From contig WQXD01000018.1 of the NCBI GenBank assembly GCA_009785015.1, positions 1 through 27,314 on the forward strand: a stretch of DNA of 27,314 bases, written 5' to 3'. This document shows, one piece after another, positions 16,079 to 24,345 of this stretch. The position numbers were made by a program, and so were the translations under genes. The stretch comes from Oscillospiraceae bacterium (lineage in GTDB: Bacteria > Bacillota_A > Clostridia > Oscillospirales > WRJC01). The notes under the pieces were generated by a model that saw nothing but the letters and a program-made list of their open reading frames with translations, had not been told where the DNA came from and searched no databases. The number at the start of each line of letters is the position of its first letter. Position 1 is the stretch's first letter.

Positions 16079-16844
16079 AGCCGAAATAGACAACTTCCGC
16101 GAAACGGCGCTGAAACACAGGGCTTCAGCCAATTTTTTCGGCGATTCCGAAAAGTTGCATGCCTTTGCGGACCAAGGGGATCTGTATATCGCGGAATCGG
16201 AAGCGGGGATATTTGTCCTATGGGACGCCGGCGGTTTTTTTCGTTTGTATTACGCGCTTTTTGACACGGATGCGCCCATGCCGCAAAAACTTCTTGAAAA
16301 TGCCCTGCCCATTGTGGCCGAAACGGCGTATCGCGGCGAATTTTTTCCGCCGTCTGCGGACTTTTTCGCGCGTCACGGCTTTCTGCGGGCGCTCACTCGG
16401 TCGCGCATGGAATTGAGGGAACTTACGGCAAAACAAGACGCCGCAGCCACACTACCGGAAGCGGATCCGGAAGCCGTGCTCGATTTGTTCAAGGCTTCGT
16501 TTGACCGCTATACCGGATGCATTCCCGCGCTGCCCGAATTGAAAAAAGCCTCAGGTGAGGGCCGCGTGATCACCGCGGCGCAAAACGGCGGGCTTTGCGG
16601 CGCACTGCTTTATGAAGAGGCGGGAAATATTTCATCGCTGAAAAATATCGCAGTGGCGCAAAATATGCGCGGGCGCGGTTTCGGGGGGGCGATGCTGGAC
16701 TTGTGGGCAAGGCGGTCGGCTCTCGCGGGCAAATCCGTTTTGCGGCTGTGGGTATCGGATGAAAACGCCGCCGCAGTCAAATTATACCAAAAGCACAATT
16801 TCAAACCGGACGGACTGAAATCCTTCGTGTTTGTAAAAAAATGA
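16062..16844 (+). CDS. GNAT-family acyltransferase within the Dlt-like operon, 260 aa
   Basis: GNAT enzymes move an acyl group from CoA, or sometimes a carrier protein, to an amine. The C-terminal half shows motif A, LKNIAVAQNMRGRGFGGAML (V-x-x-x-x-R-G-x-G-x-G form), and motif B, WVSDENAAAVKLYQKHNF. The N-terminal half (to about residue 125) is a divergent GNAT-like lobe with FARHGFLRALTRSRME, so this is probably a two-lobed GNAT. ATG 16062 is preferred because an AGGG lies about 9 bases upstream; ATG 16053 is also possible. The gene overlaps the end of the ligase gene, implying coupled translation. No such gene belongs to classical dltABCD. It could N-acylate the activated amino acid or a target amine; its substrate cannot be read from sequence. 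Confidence 0.85.
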   Translation: MRKIDRAEIDNFRETALKHRASANFFGDSEKLHAFADQGDLYIAESEAGIFVLWDAGGFFRLYYALFDTDAPMPQKLLENALPIVAETAYRGEFFPPSADFFARHGFLRALTRSRMELRELTAKQDAAATLPEADPEAVLDLFKASFDRYTGCIPALPELKKASGEGRVITAAQNGGLCGALLYEEAGNISSLKNIAVAQNMRGRGFGGAMLDLWARRSALAGKSVLRLWVSDENAAAVKLYQKHNFKPDGLKSFVFVKK

Positions 16845-16869
16845 GAATTAAAGAAAGCAGGGATTATCT

Positions 16870-17094
16870 GTGGAAAAATTGCTCCAATTGCTGGCGGACA
16901 TACGGCCCGACGTGGATTTTGCCGCCGAAGAAAAACTTGTAACCGACGGCGTTTTGGATTCTTTTGATATCGTGGCCGCTGTTTCGGAAATCAACGACGT
17001 CTACGGCGTATCGATCGGGGTCACCGATCTGCTCCCCGAAAATTTCGACTCGGCCGGGGCCATGTACGAGCTTATACAGGAGCGTCTAAAATAA
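16870..17094 (+). CDS. DltC-like acyl/aminoacyl carrier protein, 74 aa
   Basis: A small acidic four-helix carrier carrying a phosphopantetheine arm that accepts the activated acyl group and presents it to the membrane enzymes. The attachment serine is Ser31 in GVLDSFDIV, with the usual Asp just before it. The length fits DltC (about 78) and other carriers. The start is GTG at 16870, preceded by AGGG. Its stop overlaps the MBOAT start by one base (TAATG). The position between ligase and MBOAT is that of dltC, although the order relative to dltB is swapped from the standard A-B-C-D. Confidence 0.92.
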   Translation: MEKLLQLLADIRPDVDFAAEEKLVTDGVLDSFDIVAAVSEINDVYGVSIGVTDLLPENFDSAGAMYELIQERLK

Positions 17095-18599
17095 TGACCT
17101 ACACATCTCCCGCTTTTATGTGTTTTGTTTTCGGCGTCTGGCTCCTGTATGCCGCCTTGCCGAAAAAATTCCGCTGGACGGCGCTGCTTGCGGCGAGTGT
17201 CGCCTTCTACTGCATATGCGACCTGTTGGCGGGTATATGGTTGGTTTTGTGCACTTTTGTCACGTTTTTCGGCGGCAGGCTCGTATATGGGCAGAAAAAA
17301 AGCCGCATATTCAAAAAAATCGCGCTCGCGGCGACCCTCGCCTCGGTTTTCGGGCTGCTCTCCGTGTTCAAATTCGCGGCTTTCGCCGCGGCACTGCTGC
17401 CTTCGGTTTTGGGAGCTTTTTCAAAGGGGCTTCTTTTGCCGCTGGGCATATCTTTTTATATCTTCCAGTCGGCGGGCTATGTGATCGATTTATACCGGGG
17501 CAAGTACGCGCCGGAGCCGAACATCGCGAAATACGCGCTGTTTGTTTCGTTTTTCCCACAGATCGTACAGGGCCCGATAGGGCGCTACGACAGGCTCGCC
17601 CCGCAGCTTTTTTCGGGAGAGAGCCCGAATGCGGATTCATATAAATACGGCATACAGCTTGTTTTGTGGGGCCTGTTCAAGAAGATGATTTTAGCCGACA
17701 GGGCGGCGGTTTTTGTCAACGCTGTATTTAATGCGCCCGAAGCCCACGGAGGCGTCGTTGGTTTTGCGGCGGCTGCTTTCTACTGCATACAGATATACTG
17801 CGATTTTTCCGGCGGGATCGATATATCGCGCGGGGCGGCCGAGGGGCTGGGGATCAGCCTCGACAAAAACTTCGAGCAGCCGCTTTTTGCCGTTTCCGTA
17901 CAGGATTTTTGGCGCAGGTGGCATATGACTTTGGGTTCCTGGATGAGGGATTACCTGTTTTATCCGCTTTCGCTCTCCCGCCGTTTCGGAAAATTCGGCA
18001 GATCCATGCGCAAGGTGTTCGGCGTCAGGACAGGCAAGCTGATCCCCTCTCTGATCGCCACTTTCATCGTGTTTTTTACCATAGGCATATGGCACGGCGG
18101 GGCCTGGAAATATATAATTTTCGGCCTTTGGAACGGGGTTCTTCTGACTTCGGCCATGTTTGCCGAGCCTCTGTTCGCCAAAATGCGCAAGGCGCTGCAT
18201 GTAACCGAAAAAAGCAAATTCTGGCACGGGTTTCGCATAGTTCGGACTCTTTTCATCGTGGGCGCGGGCAGGATACTCACCAGGGCGAACAACACCTCGG
18301 AAGCGCTCATCATGTTGAAAAATATTTTTGTCCCGCCCGAAGGCGCATATGGCTTAAAGGAGGCGTTTTTGGGCTTCGGGCTGAGCCTTGAGGATTGTTT
18401 GGTCATGGCGGGCGCGTTTGCCTTGCTGCTTTTTGCGGATATCATCGAGGAAAACGGTATTTCGGCGCGCCGTTTTATCGAGAGGCGCCCGCCTGTTTTG
18501 CAGGTTTTTTTGATCGCTTTGGCGCTGTTTGCGCTGATATACTACGGCGCGTACCGCGAAGGGTATATAAACGCGCAGTTTTTATACGGGAGATTTTAA
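17094..18599 (+). CDS. DltB-like MBOAT acyltransferase, 501 aa
   Basis: Membrane-bound O-acyltransferase that moves an acyl group from the carrier protein across the membrane towards a surface polymer. It has many hydrophobic segments over its whole length. Signatures are GLLLPLGISFYIFQSAGYVIDLYRG, SFFPQIVQGPIGRYD, QDFWRRWHMTLGSWMRDYLFYPL (His277) and FTIGIWHGGAWKYIIFG with the catalytic His334. The family is shared by DltB, AlgI and PatA-type O-acetylators; the adjoining DltA-like ligase and carrier favour a DltB-like donor. It starts at ATG 17094 by stop-start overlap with the carrier gene and ends 3 bases before the next ATG. Confidence 0.93.
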   Translation: MTYTSPAFMCFVFGVWLLYAALPKKFRWTALLAASVAFYCICDLLAGIWLVLCTFVTFFGGRLVYGQKKSRIFKKIALAATLASVFGLLSVFKFAAFAAALLPSVLGAFSKGLLLPLGISFYIFQSAGYVIDLYRGKYAPEPNIAKYALFVSFFPQIVQGPIGRYDRLAPQLFSGESPNADSYKYGIQLVLWGLFKKMILADRAAVFVNAVFNAPEAHGGVVGFAAAAFYCIQIYCDFSGGIDISRGAAEGLGISLDKNFEQPLFAVSVQDFWRRWHMTLGSWMRDYLFYPLSLSRRFGKFGRSMRKVFGVRTGKLIPSLIATFIVFFTIGIWHGGAWKYIIFGLWNGVLLTSAMFAEPLFAKMRKALHVTEKSKFWHGFRIVRTLFIVGAGRILTRANNTSEALIMLKNIFVPPEGAYGLKEAFLGFGLSLEDCLVMAGAFALLLFADIIEENGISARRFIERRPPVLQVFLIALALFALIYYGAYREGYINAQFLYGRF

Positions 18600-18602
18600 A
18601 AA

Positions 18603-20471
18603 ATGAAGGAAAAACCCCGGATGTCGTCCAAAAGCTGGCTCACGTTCTTTTTTGCGATGATCGCCCTGATTGTCGTCACGATCCCCGCTTTCAACGCGGT
18701 GACCGACCCGTTCGGCATGTTCGGCGACCCGTTTTACAACTGGTATGACTCCAACATGACAAATAACCCGGCCGCTTCCAAAATAGCGTACATCGAGCGC
18801 CATCACGGCGAATACGACTCGTATATAATCGGCTCCTCGGGGGCGAGCTCATTTCCGGTCGGGACCCTTGAAAAATATACGGGCGCGAAATTTTTCAATC
18901 TGTTCAGTTACGGCGCCGATATGAAAAAAACCTATCTGGCGGCAAAGTATGTGCTGGAAAATTGCGAGGTAAAAAATCTTGTGATCTGCGTCGGAATCAT
19001 GGACGCCGTGAATTACGATAAATACAAAGATTCGGTCACCGACACCCTGCACCACAGAGTCACCGGGGAATTCGCGCCGTTTTTTTACCTGAAATATTTA
19101 TTCGCCAATCCGAATTACGGCCTGAGCAAAATCAGCTACAAAGACAATCACAAAACCTACCTGCCGAAATTTTTCGACATATTCGACGCGAAAACCGGCG
19201 CTTATGACGACCGAGTGGTGGATATCGAGCATATAGGGGACCTCGGGCAGTATCTGGAGGATAAACCGGCGTTCAAGGCCGAAAACAAATACAACCCCGC
19301 CTCGCATCTTTCCCGCATAGAGGAATGCGTGGCCGGGATTGCGGAAATAAAAAAGATATGCGATGAAAAAGGCGTCGATTTCAAGCTCATATTCATGCCT
19401 TCCTATTATTACCTGTGCCAGCAGCTGAATATGACGTCAGTTTCGATATTTTACGATAAACTCGCCCGGGTTTGCGATTTTTGGGATTTTTTGCTGAGTT
19501 CCGCGAGCATGGAGCCGCGTTATTTCCAGGATTATATGCATATAAGAAACGCCCTCGGGAACATGGCGCTGGCCAAGGTGTACGGCGACGATTCGGTATA
19601 TATACCAAAAGACTTCGGTTTTTACGTGACAAGGGAAAACAGCGCGGAATATGACGGGGATTTCTGGAAAAGGCTGGCGGCGGTTTCACCCGAAGAGGGC
19701 CGGGCGGCGCGCCTTGAAATACTCGCCTATCATCACGTCGCCGGCTATGAGCAGTCGGACACCGTGATCTCGGCGGAGCGCTTAGAGGAACATTTGGACG
19801 CTCTGTTGTCGGCGGGGTATAACGCGGTTTCGGCGGGAGATATCTTGGATTTTGTCGAGAGGGGCTCGCCGCTGCCCGAAAAGGCGCTGCTGATCACATT
19901 CGACGACGGTTATCAGAGCAACTACGACTACGCCTTCCCCGCCCTCGCGAAATACGGCATGAAGGCGGTGGTTTCCCCCATAGGTATTTCGATGGGAACC
20001 GACAGGTACCGGAACACCGACCGCGCGGATGTGCCGTATTTCGGCTGGGAAGAGGCCCGCGAAATGGCGGATTCGGGCATATTCGAGATCGGCAGCCACT
20101 CGTTTGACATGCACCTGTACCCGCCCGCCGAACCCGATCCGGAACTTTGCCGAGAGGGTATTTTGAGATTGGCCGGCGAATCCGAAGAGGACTATATCGC
20201 CGCTCTTCGGCGCGACATCGAAAGCTTTATCGATATATACGAAAAAAACATGGGATATCGTCCCGTTGTGTTCGCGTTTCCCTACGGAAAGCACGAAAAA
20301 TTGGCCGAAGCGCTGCTTTTTGAGTACGGCTTTAAAATGACGTTTACCACGCAAATCGGGAGCAACGAAATAATCAAGGGCCTGCCCCAGAGCCTGTACG
20401 GGCTTCACCGCTACACGGTATCGGGCGAAATGAGCGGAGACGACCTGATAGAATTGCTGTCGGGGGGATAA
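18603..20471 (+). CDS. Fusion: DltD-like SGNH domain plus NodB/PgaB-type polysaccharide deacetylase, 622 aa
   Basis: An N-terminal membrane anchor (about residues 11-30) leads to an extracellular SGNH-fold domain. IIGSSGAS holds the candidate nucleophile Ser78, and D310-Y-M-H313 gives the DxxH dyad, the same spacing as DltD's catalytic Asp/His. From about residue 375 a carbohydrate esterase 4 domain begins: EILAYHHVAG, ITFDDGY (Asp434, Asp435), GSHSFDMH (His499 and His504, the longer spacing seen in PgaB/IcaB-like enzymes) and FAFPYGKH. The inferred roles are O-acyl transfer or hydrolysis by the first half and removal of N-acetyl groups from a surface glycan by the second. Standard DltD (about 400 aa) lacks the second domain. 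The gene follows the MBOAT by 3 bases. Both domains are intact, so the fusion does not look like a decayed gene. Confidence 0.9.
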   Translation: MKEKPRMSSKSWLTFFFAMIALIVVTIPAFNAVTDPFGMFGDPFYNWYDSNMTNNPAASKIAYIERHHGEYDSYIIGSSGASSFPVGTLEKYTGAKFFNLFSYGADMKKTYLAAKYVLENCEVKNLVICVGIMDAVNYDKYKDSVTDTLHHRVTGEFAPFFYLKYLFANPNYGLSKISYKDNHKTYLPKFFDIFDAKTGAYDDRVVDIEHIGDLGQYLEDKPAFKAENKYNPASHLSRIEECVAGIAEIKKICDEKGVDFKLIFMPSYYYLCQQLNMTSVSIFYDKLARVCDFWDFLLSSASMEPRYFQDYMHIRNALGNMALAKVYGDDSVYIPKDFGFYVTRENSAEYDGDFWKRLAAVSPEEGRAARLEILAYHHVAGYEQSDTVISAERLEEHLDALLSAGYNAVSAGDILDFVERGSPLPEKALLITFDDGYQSNYDYAFPALAKYGMKAVVSPIGISMGTDRYRNTDRADVPYFGWEEAREMADSGIFEIGSHSFDMHLYPPAEPDPELCREGILRLAGESEEDYIAALRRDIESFIDIYEKNMGYRPVVFAFPYGKHEKLAEALLFEYGFKMTFTTQIGSNEIIKGLPQSLYGLHRYTVSGEMSGDDLIELLSGG

Positions 20472-20496
20472 AATAAAATAAATTTTTATAAAACTG

Positions 20497-20525
20497 TTGA
20501 CAAAAGCGCCGAATTGAGGTATAAT
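20497..20525 (+). promoter_or_regulatory. Consensus sigma-A promoter of rpmF
   Basis: TTGACA (20497-20502), exactly 17 bases, then TATAAT (20520-20525): both hexamers are perfect. It lies 44 bases before the rpmF ATG, fitting strong constitutive expression of a ribosomal protein, possibly reading on into DUF512 and der. Confidence 0.95.
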
Positions 20526-20569
20526 GGTCGGTATGAATAATATCGCGAGAAGTTGGGAGTGATAAAAAA

Positions 20570-20764
20570 ATGGCTGTGCCGAAAAATAAGGTGTCCAAGG
20601 CGCGCCGCGACAAAAGACGCAGCAACGTGTGGAAACTCGAAATGCCGGGCATGATAAAATGCGCGTGCGGGGAATATGTGCTGTCTCACAGGGTCTGCAA
20701 GGCCTGCGGCAAATACGACGGAAGAGAAATCATCAAAATAGAAAAAGACAAAAAGAAAAAATAA
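20570..20764 (+). CDS. rpmF: 50S ribosomal protein L32, 64 aa
   Basis: The N-terminus [22 protein letters not shown] is diagnostic for bacterial L32, a basic component of the large subunit. The C-terminal half carries a zinc-ribbon-like set of cysteines, but the first pair is C-A-C (residues 31 and 33) rather than the usual C-x2-C; the second pair, CKAC, is normal. A GGGAGTG ribosome site precedes the ATG. The tail ends in a lysine run. It stands alone with its own perfect promoter, upstream of DUF512 and der. Confidence 0.97.
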   Translation: MAVPKNKVSKARRDKRRSNVWKLEMPGMIKCACGEYVLSHRVCKACGKYDGREIIKIEKDKKKK

Positions 20765-20801
20765 AATACCGGCAAAAGGCAGGTTTGCCTCTACAATTTG
20801 C

Positions 20802-20840
20802 AGGGAAAGGTGCAAAAGGGCCCCTCTCCCTTGTTGTATT
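20802..20840 (+). terminator. Possible weak terminator or leader hairpin after rpmF
   Basis: AGGGAAAGG (20802-20810) pairs with CCTCTCCCT (20823-20831) with one mismatch, followed by TGTTGTATTTT. A smaller stem, GGCAAA/TTTGCC, precedes it (20771-20776 with 20784-20789). It may reduce read-through from the strong rpmF promoter into the DUF512 gene, whose own ribosome site is poor. Confidence 0.4.
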
Positions 20841-20863
20841 TTAGAAAGCCTCTATATTTTTTT

Positions 20864-21985
20864 ATGAATAAAACATCCGAAAAACTGCGGGAAATCGAAG
20901 CCTATATGGCTGCCCCGAAAAAAAGCTGCGAAAACAGCTGCATTTTTTGCTTTATCGACCAGCTGCCCAAAGGACTGCGCCACAGCCTCTACTTCAAGGA
21001 CGACGACGAAAAGCTGTCGTTTCTCTACGGCAACTATATAACCCTCACAAATATGTATGACGAGCATATAGAGCAGATAATAAAGCTGCGGATATCGCCG
21101 GTAAACATATCGGTCCATACAACAAACCGGCCCTTGCGCGTCAAGATGATGAACAACAGCCGCGCGGGGGAGGTTCTGGATTATATAAAAAGGCTTTCGG
21201 ACGCGCATATAGACATAAACGCGCAGGTTGTTTTGTGCAAAAACATAAACGACGGGCCCGAAGTGGAAAAAACCCTGAGCGAGCTTTGCGCCTTCCCCGC
21301 AATTCAGAGCATATCGGCGGTGCCGGCCGGGTTTACAAAATACCGCGGGGAAAACCATTTATTCGCACTTGAGCCCCTTGACAGGCAAAGCTGCGAAGAC
21401 ATCATAAAAACAGCGGACAAAATCGGAGAAGAAAATTTAAAAAAGCGCCGTTCCCGGATCGTTTACTGCGCCGACGAGCTCTATCTCAAAGCGGGGATTG
21501 AAATCCCCGGCGGCGACTATTACGAAGATTACCCGCAATATGAAAACGGCGTGGGCATGATACGGAGTTTTTGCGACGATTATCACCGGGAAATCAAAAA
21601 AGCGAAGCCCCCGGATTTGCCCCCGCGGAAAATTTCGCTGGCAACCGGAGAGGCGGCATACGGGCTGATAAAAACATTGGCGGACGATTTGGCCGGCAGA
21701 TACAAAAACCTGACATGCCAAATCTGCAAGATAAAAAACCGCTTTTTCGGCGGGGAAGTGACGGTTGCGGGCCTTGTCACCGGCGGGGACATCATCGCCG
21801 GGCTCGCGCCGCACAAAGGCGAGCTGGGCGGCGGGTTGCTTTTGCCTTCCGTGATGCTCAGGTATGAAAGGGATCTGTTTTTGGACGGCTCGAGCGTCCG
21901 GGATATAGAAGACGCGCTCGGGGTGAAAGTGACGATAGTCGAAAATAACGCCCGGGATTTTATAAAAAAGGTTTTATATGCATGA
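20864..21985 (+). CDS. Radical-SAM/DUF512 family protein lacking the PDZ part, 373 aa
   Basis: DUF512 proteins are iron-sulfur proteins of unknown reaction, usually beside der in Clostridia. The cluster-binding motif is C22-x3-C26-x2-C29 within CENSCIFCFIDQLPKGLR, followed by SLYFKDDDEKLSFLYGNYITLTN, both hallmark blocks. The C-terminal DUF512 part includes RIVYCADELYLKAG and VTGGDIIAG. Usual members are about 430-450 residues with an N-terminal PDZ domain before the cysteine motif; here only about 20 residues precede it, and the upstream sequence is noncoding. The ATG at 20864 has no good ribosome site. It overlaps der by 4 bases (ATGA). The conserved core is intact, so it may be a naturally short form. 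Confidence 0.88.
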   Translation: MNKTSEKLREIEAYMAAPKKSCENSCIFCFIDQLPKGLRHSLYFKDDDEKLSFLYGNYITLTNMYDEHIEQIIKLRISPVNISVHTTNRPLRVKMMNNSRAGEVLDYIKRLSDAHIDINAQVVLCKNINDGPEVEKTLSELCAFPAIQSISAVPAGFTKYRGENHLFALEPLDRQSCEDIIKTADKIGEENLKKRRSRIVYCADELYLKAGIEIPGGDYYEDYPQYENGVGMIRSFCDDYHREIKKAKPPDLPPRKISLATGEAAYGLIKTLADDLAGRYKNLTCQICKIKNRFFGGEVTVAGLVTGGDIIAGLAPHKGELGGGLLLPSVMLRYERDLFLDGSSVRDIEDALGVKVTIVENNARDFIKKVLYA

Positions 21986-23319
21986 ATAACAACAAAAAAC
22001 CCGCAGCAGCCATCGTGGGGCGCCCCAATGTGGGAAAAAGCGCGCTGTTCAACAAAATAATCGGCAAAAGGGTATCGATAGTCGAAGATACCCCCGGCGT
22101 GACGCGGGACCGCATATACCAGGACGCCGACTGGAACGGGAAAGAGTTCGTTTTAATCGACACCGGCGGCATCGAGCCCAATACAGACGACCTGATACTG
22201 AAGAGTATGCGCGAGCAGGCGAAGATGGCAATCGAGCTTTCAGACGTCGTAATATTTGTCGCGGATCTGCAAAGCGGCCTGACCGCCAATGATTCGGATG
22301 TGGCCGCCATGCTTTTAAAAAGCGGCAAACCGGTGGTTCTGTGCGTGAACAAAGTGGATTCGACCGGGGCCGTCCCGCCCGAATTTTACGAGTTTTATGA
22401 ACTCGGGCTCGGGGAACCCTACGCCGTTTCGTCGCTCCACGGCACGGGAACGGGCGATCTTTTGGACCGCGTGGTGGAACTTTTGCCCCGGGGCGAAGAC
22501 GGCTCGGACGACAGCGGCGCCGTAAAAGTGGCCGTAGTCGGCAAACCGAACGTGGGCAAAAGCTCGATGGTGAACAAAATACTGGGCGAGGAGCGCATGA
22601 TTGTGACGGATATACCCGGCACCACGCGCGACAGCGTCGACCAGTATTTCGAAAACGAAAACGGCAGATATATATTTGTCGACACGGCGGGCATACGCAG
22701 GCCGGGCAAAATAGATAACAATATAGAAAGATACAGCGTTTTGCGCGCAAAGGCGGCAGTGGAGAAATCCGACGTGTGTTTGATATTGATAGACGCCGAA
22801 ATCGGCCCCACCGCCCACGACGAGCGGATCGCGGGAATTTGCCACGAGGGGGGAAAAGCGTCGGTTATTGTGGTAAACAAATGGGATAAAATCGAAAAAG
22901 ACAATACGACGACCAAAAAATTCACTGACGATATAAAAACCGCTTTCGCATATATGAGTTACGCGCCCTTGATTTTTGTCTCGGCCAAAACGGGCCAGAG
23001 GGTCGAAAAACTTTTCGGGCTGATAAATTCGGTGTATGAGCAGGCCTCTAAAAGGATAACCACAGGCGCGTTAAACGACGTTTTGAGCGAGGCGGTGGCG
23101 CGAAACCAGCCGCCCGCCGACAAGGGAAGGCGGCTGAAAATATATTATATGACCCAAACGGGAATCAAGCCGCCGGTATTCGTGCTTTTTGTCAACGATG
23201 CCGAACTGTTCCATTTTTCCTATCAGCGCTATATAGAAAACAAACTCAGGGAGACCTTCGGCTTTGAGGGAACCCCCCTTAGATTCGTGATAAAAAACAG
23301 AAACCAAAGCGAGATATAG
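21982..23319 (+). CDS. der: Ribosome biogenesis GTPase Der (EngA), 445 aa
   Basis: Essential GTPase for 50S subunit assembly. It has the diagnostic tandem GTPase domains. Domain 1 has GRPNVGKS, DTPGVTRD, DTGG and NKVD; domain 2 has GKPNVGKS, DIPGTTRDS, DTAGIRR and NKWD. A KH-like domain follows, ending RYIENKLRETFGFEGTPLRFVIKNR. The length is standard. The start overlaps the DUF512 stop as ATGA, so the two are co-translated. It converges with the SDR gene, with only 10 bases between their stop codons. Confidence 0.98.
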   Translation: MNNNKKPAAAIVGRPNVGKSALFNKIIGKRVSIVEDTPGVTRDRIYQDADWNGKEFVLIDTGGIEPNTDDLILKSMREQAKMAIELSDVVIFVADLQSGLTANDSDVAAMLLKSGKPVVLCVNKVDSTGAVPPEFYEFYELGLGEPYAVSSLHGTGTGDLLDRVVELLPRGEDGSDDSGAVKVAVVGKPNVGKSSMVNKILGEERMIVTDIPGTTRDSVDQYFENENGRYIFVDTAGIRRPGKIDNNIERYSVLRAKAAVEKSDVCLILIDAEIGPTAHDERIAGICHEGGKASVIVVNKWDKIEKDNTTTKKFTDDIKTAFAYMSYAPLIFVSAKTGQRVEKLFGLINSVYEQASKRITTGALNDVLSEAVARNQPPADKGRRLKIYYMTQTGIKPPVFVLFVNDAELFHFSYQRYIENKLRETFGFEGTPLRFVIKNRNQSEI

Positions 23320-23329
23320 CCGTAGCCGT

Positions 23330-24100
23330 CTACAGCCTTCTTATGTGAAAACCGCCGTCGGCCTCGATCACTTCCCCGGTACAGTAGGGCAAAAGCCCCA
23401 GAACAATCGCGAGCACCGGCTTGGCGACGTCCTCGGGCTGGCCGAGCCTGCCCATAGGCAAAAGCCCCCCGCCTATCATAGCCTCGTATTTATCGAGCAC
23501 GCACGCCGTCATATCGGTTTTTATAATCCCCGGGCGTATTTCATACACGTTTATCCCGTACTCCGCGAGCCTGTCGGCGAATAGGGCGGTGATCATGCTC
23601 ACCCCTGCCTTTGATATGCAGTATTCGGCGCGGTTTGTCGAGGATGTATACGCGGAAACCGACGATATGTTGACAATCGCGCGCATTCCCTGCCCTTTTG
23701 ATTTGATCATCGATTTCGCCGCTTTTTGAGTTAAAAAAAATGTGCCTTTGAGATTTACCGCCAACAGCAAATCAAAGCTCTCGCGGGTGGTTTCGAGTAT
23801 ATCGGAGCGCACAGGGGGGGCGATGCCCGCGTTGTTGACGAGAAAATCGATGCCTTTAAATCTTTCTTCGGTTTCGCGCACGAGATTTTCGCAGTCCTGG
23901 TCTTTTGATATATCGGCGGTTATATAGACGCTCTCCGGGCTTCTTTTCTTGAGCTCGCCGATGTATTCGCCGACTTCGCCCTCGGGCCTGGTGCCCGCTG
24001 CCGCGATTACGCATCCGTTTTCGGCGAGCATGAGCGATATCCCCCTGCCGATTCCGCGCGAGGCCCCCGTGACTATCACGGTTTTTTTGCCGTCATGCAT
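23330..24100 (-). CDS. Short-chain dehydrogenase/reductase, FabG-like, 256 aa
   Basis: Classical SDR using NAD(P)H. The cofactor loop is TGASRGIG (residues 11-18), the structural motif is NNAG, and the catalytic Ser-Tyr-Lys set lies in ISSVSAYTSSTNRAEYCISKAG (the first S of VSAY region, Tyr of YCISK and its Lys). The end is IEADGGFHIRRL. It resembles 3-oxoacyl-ACP reductase, but it stands outside any fatty-acid gene cluster, and many FabG-like SDRs act on sugars or alcohols, so the substrate is unknown. AAAGGAAC lies 9 bases before the ATG. It is 34 bases downstream of a DUF3791 gene on the same strand and may be co-transcribed with it. Confidence 0.9.
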   Translation of the reverse strand: MHDGKKTVIVTGASRGIGRGISLMLAENGCVIAAAGTRPEGEVGEYIGELKKRSPESVYITADISKDQDCENLVRETEERFKGIDFLVNNAGIAPPVRSDILETTRESFDLLLAVNLKGTFFLTQKAAKSMIKSKGQGMRAIVNISSVSAYTSSTNRAEYCISKAGVSMITALFADRLAEYGINVYEIRPGIIKTDMTACVLDKYEAMIGGGLLPMGRLGQPEDVAKPVLAIVLGLLPYCTGEVIEADGGFHIRRL

Positions 24101-24134
24101 AATTTTTTGTTCCTTTCGTTTGTGTTGTTTTGCG

Positions 24135-24341
24135 TTATATTGCCTGCCGCGCTTCCACGAAAAGGTTAATATCTTCGATTATGTAATTCGCGCCTGTCGT
24201 ATGCAAAGCTTCATAGCAGGACAAAATATAATTAATAACGTCATAACGCTTGAATAATTCTATTACCTGTTTGCCGCTAAGATGCCTGTCCGCCTTGTAT
24301 ATTTCAAGACAGAAAACAAGAAATTTTCCTTCTTTGCTCAT
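24135..24341 (-). CDS. DUF3791-family small protein, 68 aa
   Basis: The product reads FLVFCLEIYKADRHLSGKQV and continues with a helical FKRYDVINYILSCYEALH and a C-terminal YIIEDINLFVEAR, the pattern of DUF3791. These proteins are common in gut Firmicutes next to DUF3990 proteins, and I believe they are considered candidate antitoxin or immunity partners; no DUF3990 gene is present here. The ATG at 24341 follows a strong GGAGGAGG ribosome site, so the shorter start is chosen over one reading back to 24404. It is 4 bases downstream of another small gene, forming a pair. Confidence 0.75.
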   Translation of the reverse strand: MSKEGKFLVFCLEIYKADRHLSGKQVIELFKRYDVINYILSCYEALHTTGANYIIEDINLFVEARQAI

Positions 24342-24345
24342 AAAT

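Noticed and set aside
23319..23330. Bidirectional terminator between der and the SDR gene
   Set aside because: Only 10 bases separate the stops and no complementary arms or T-run were found.
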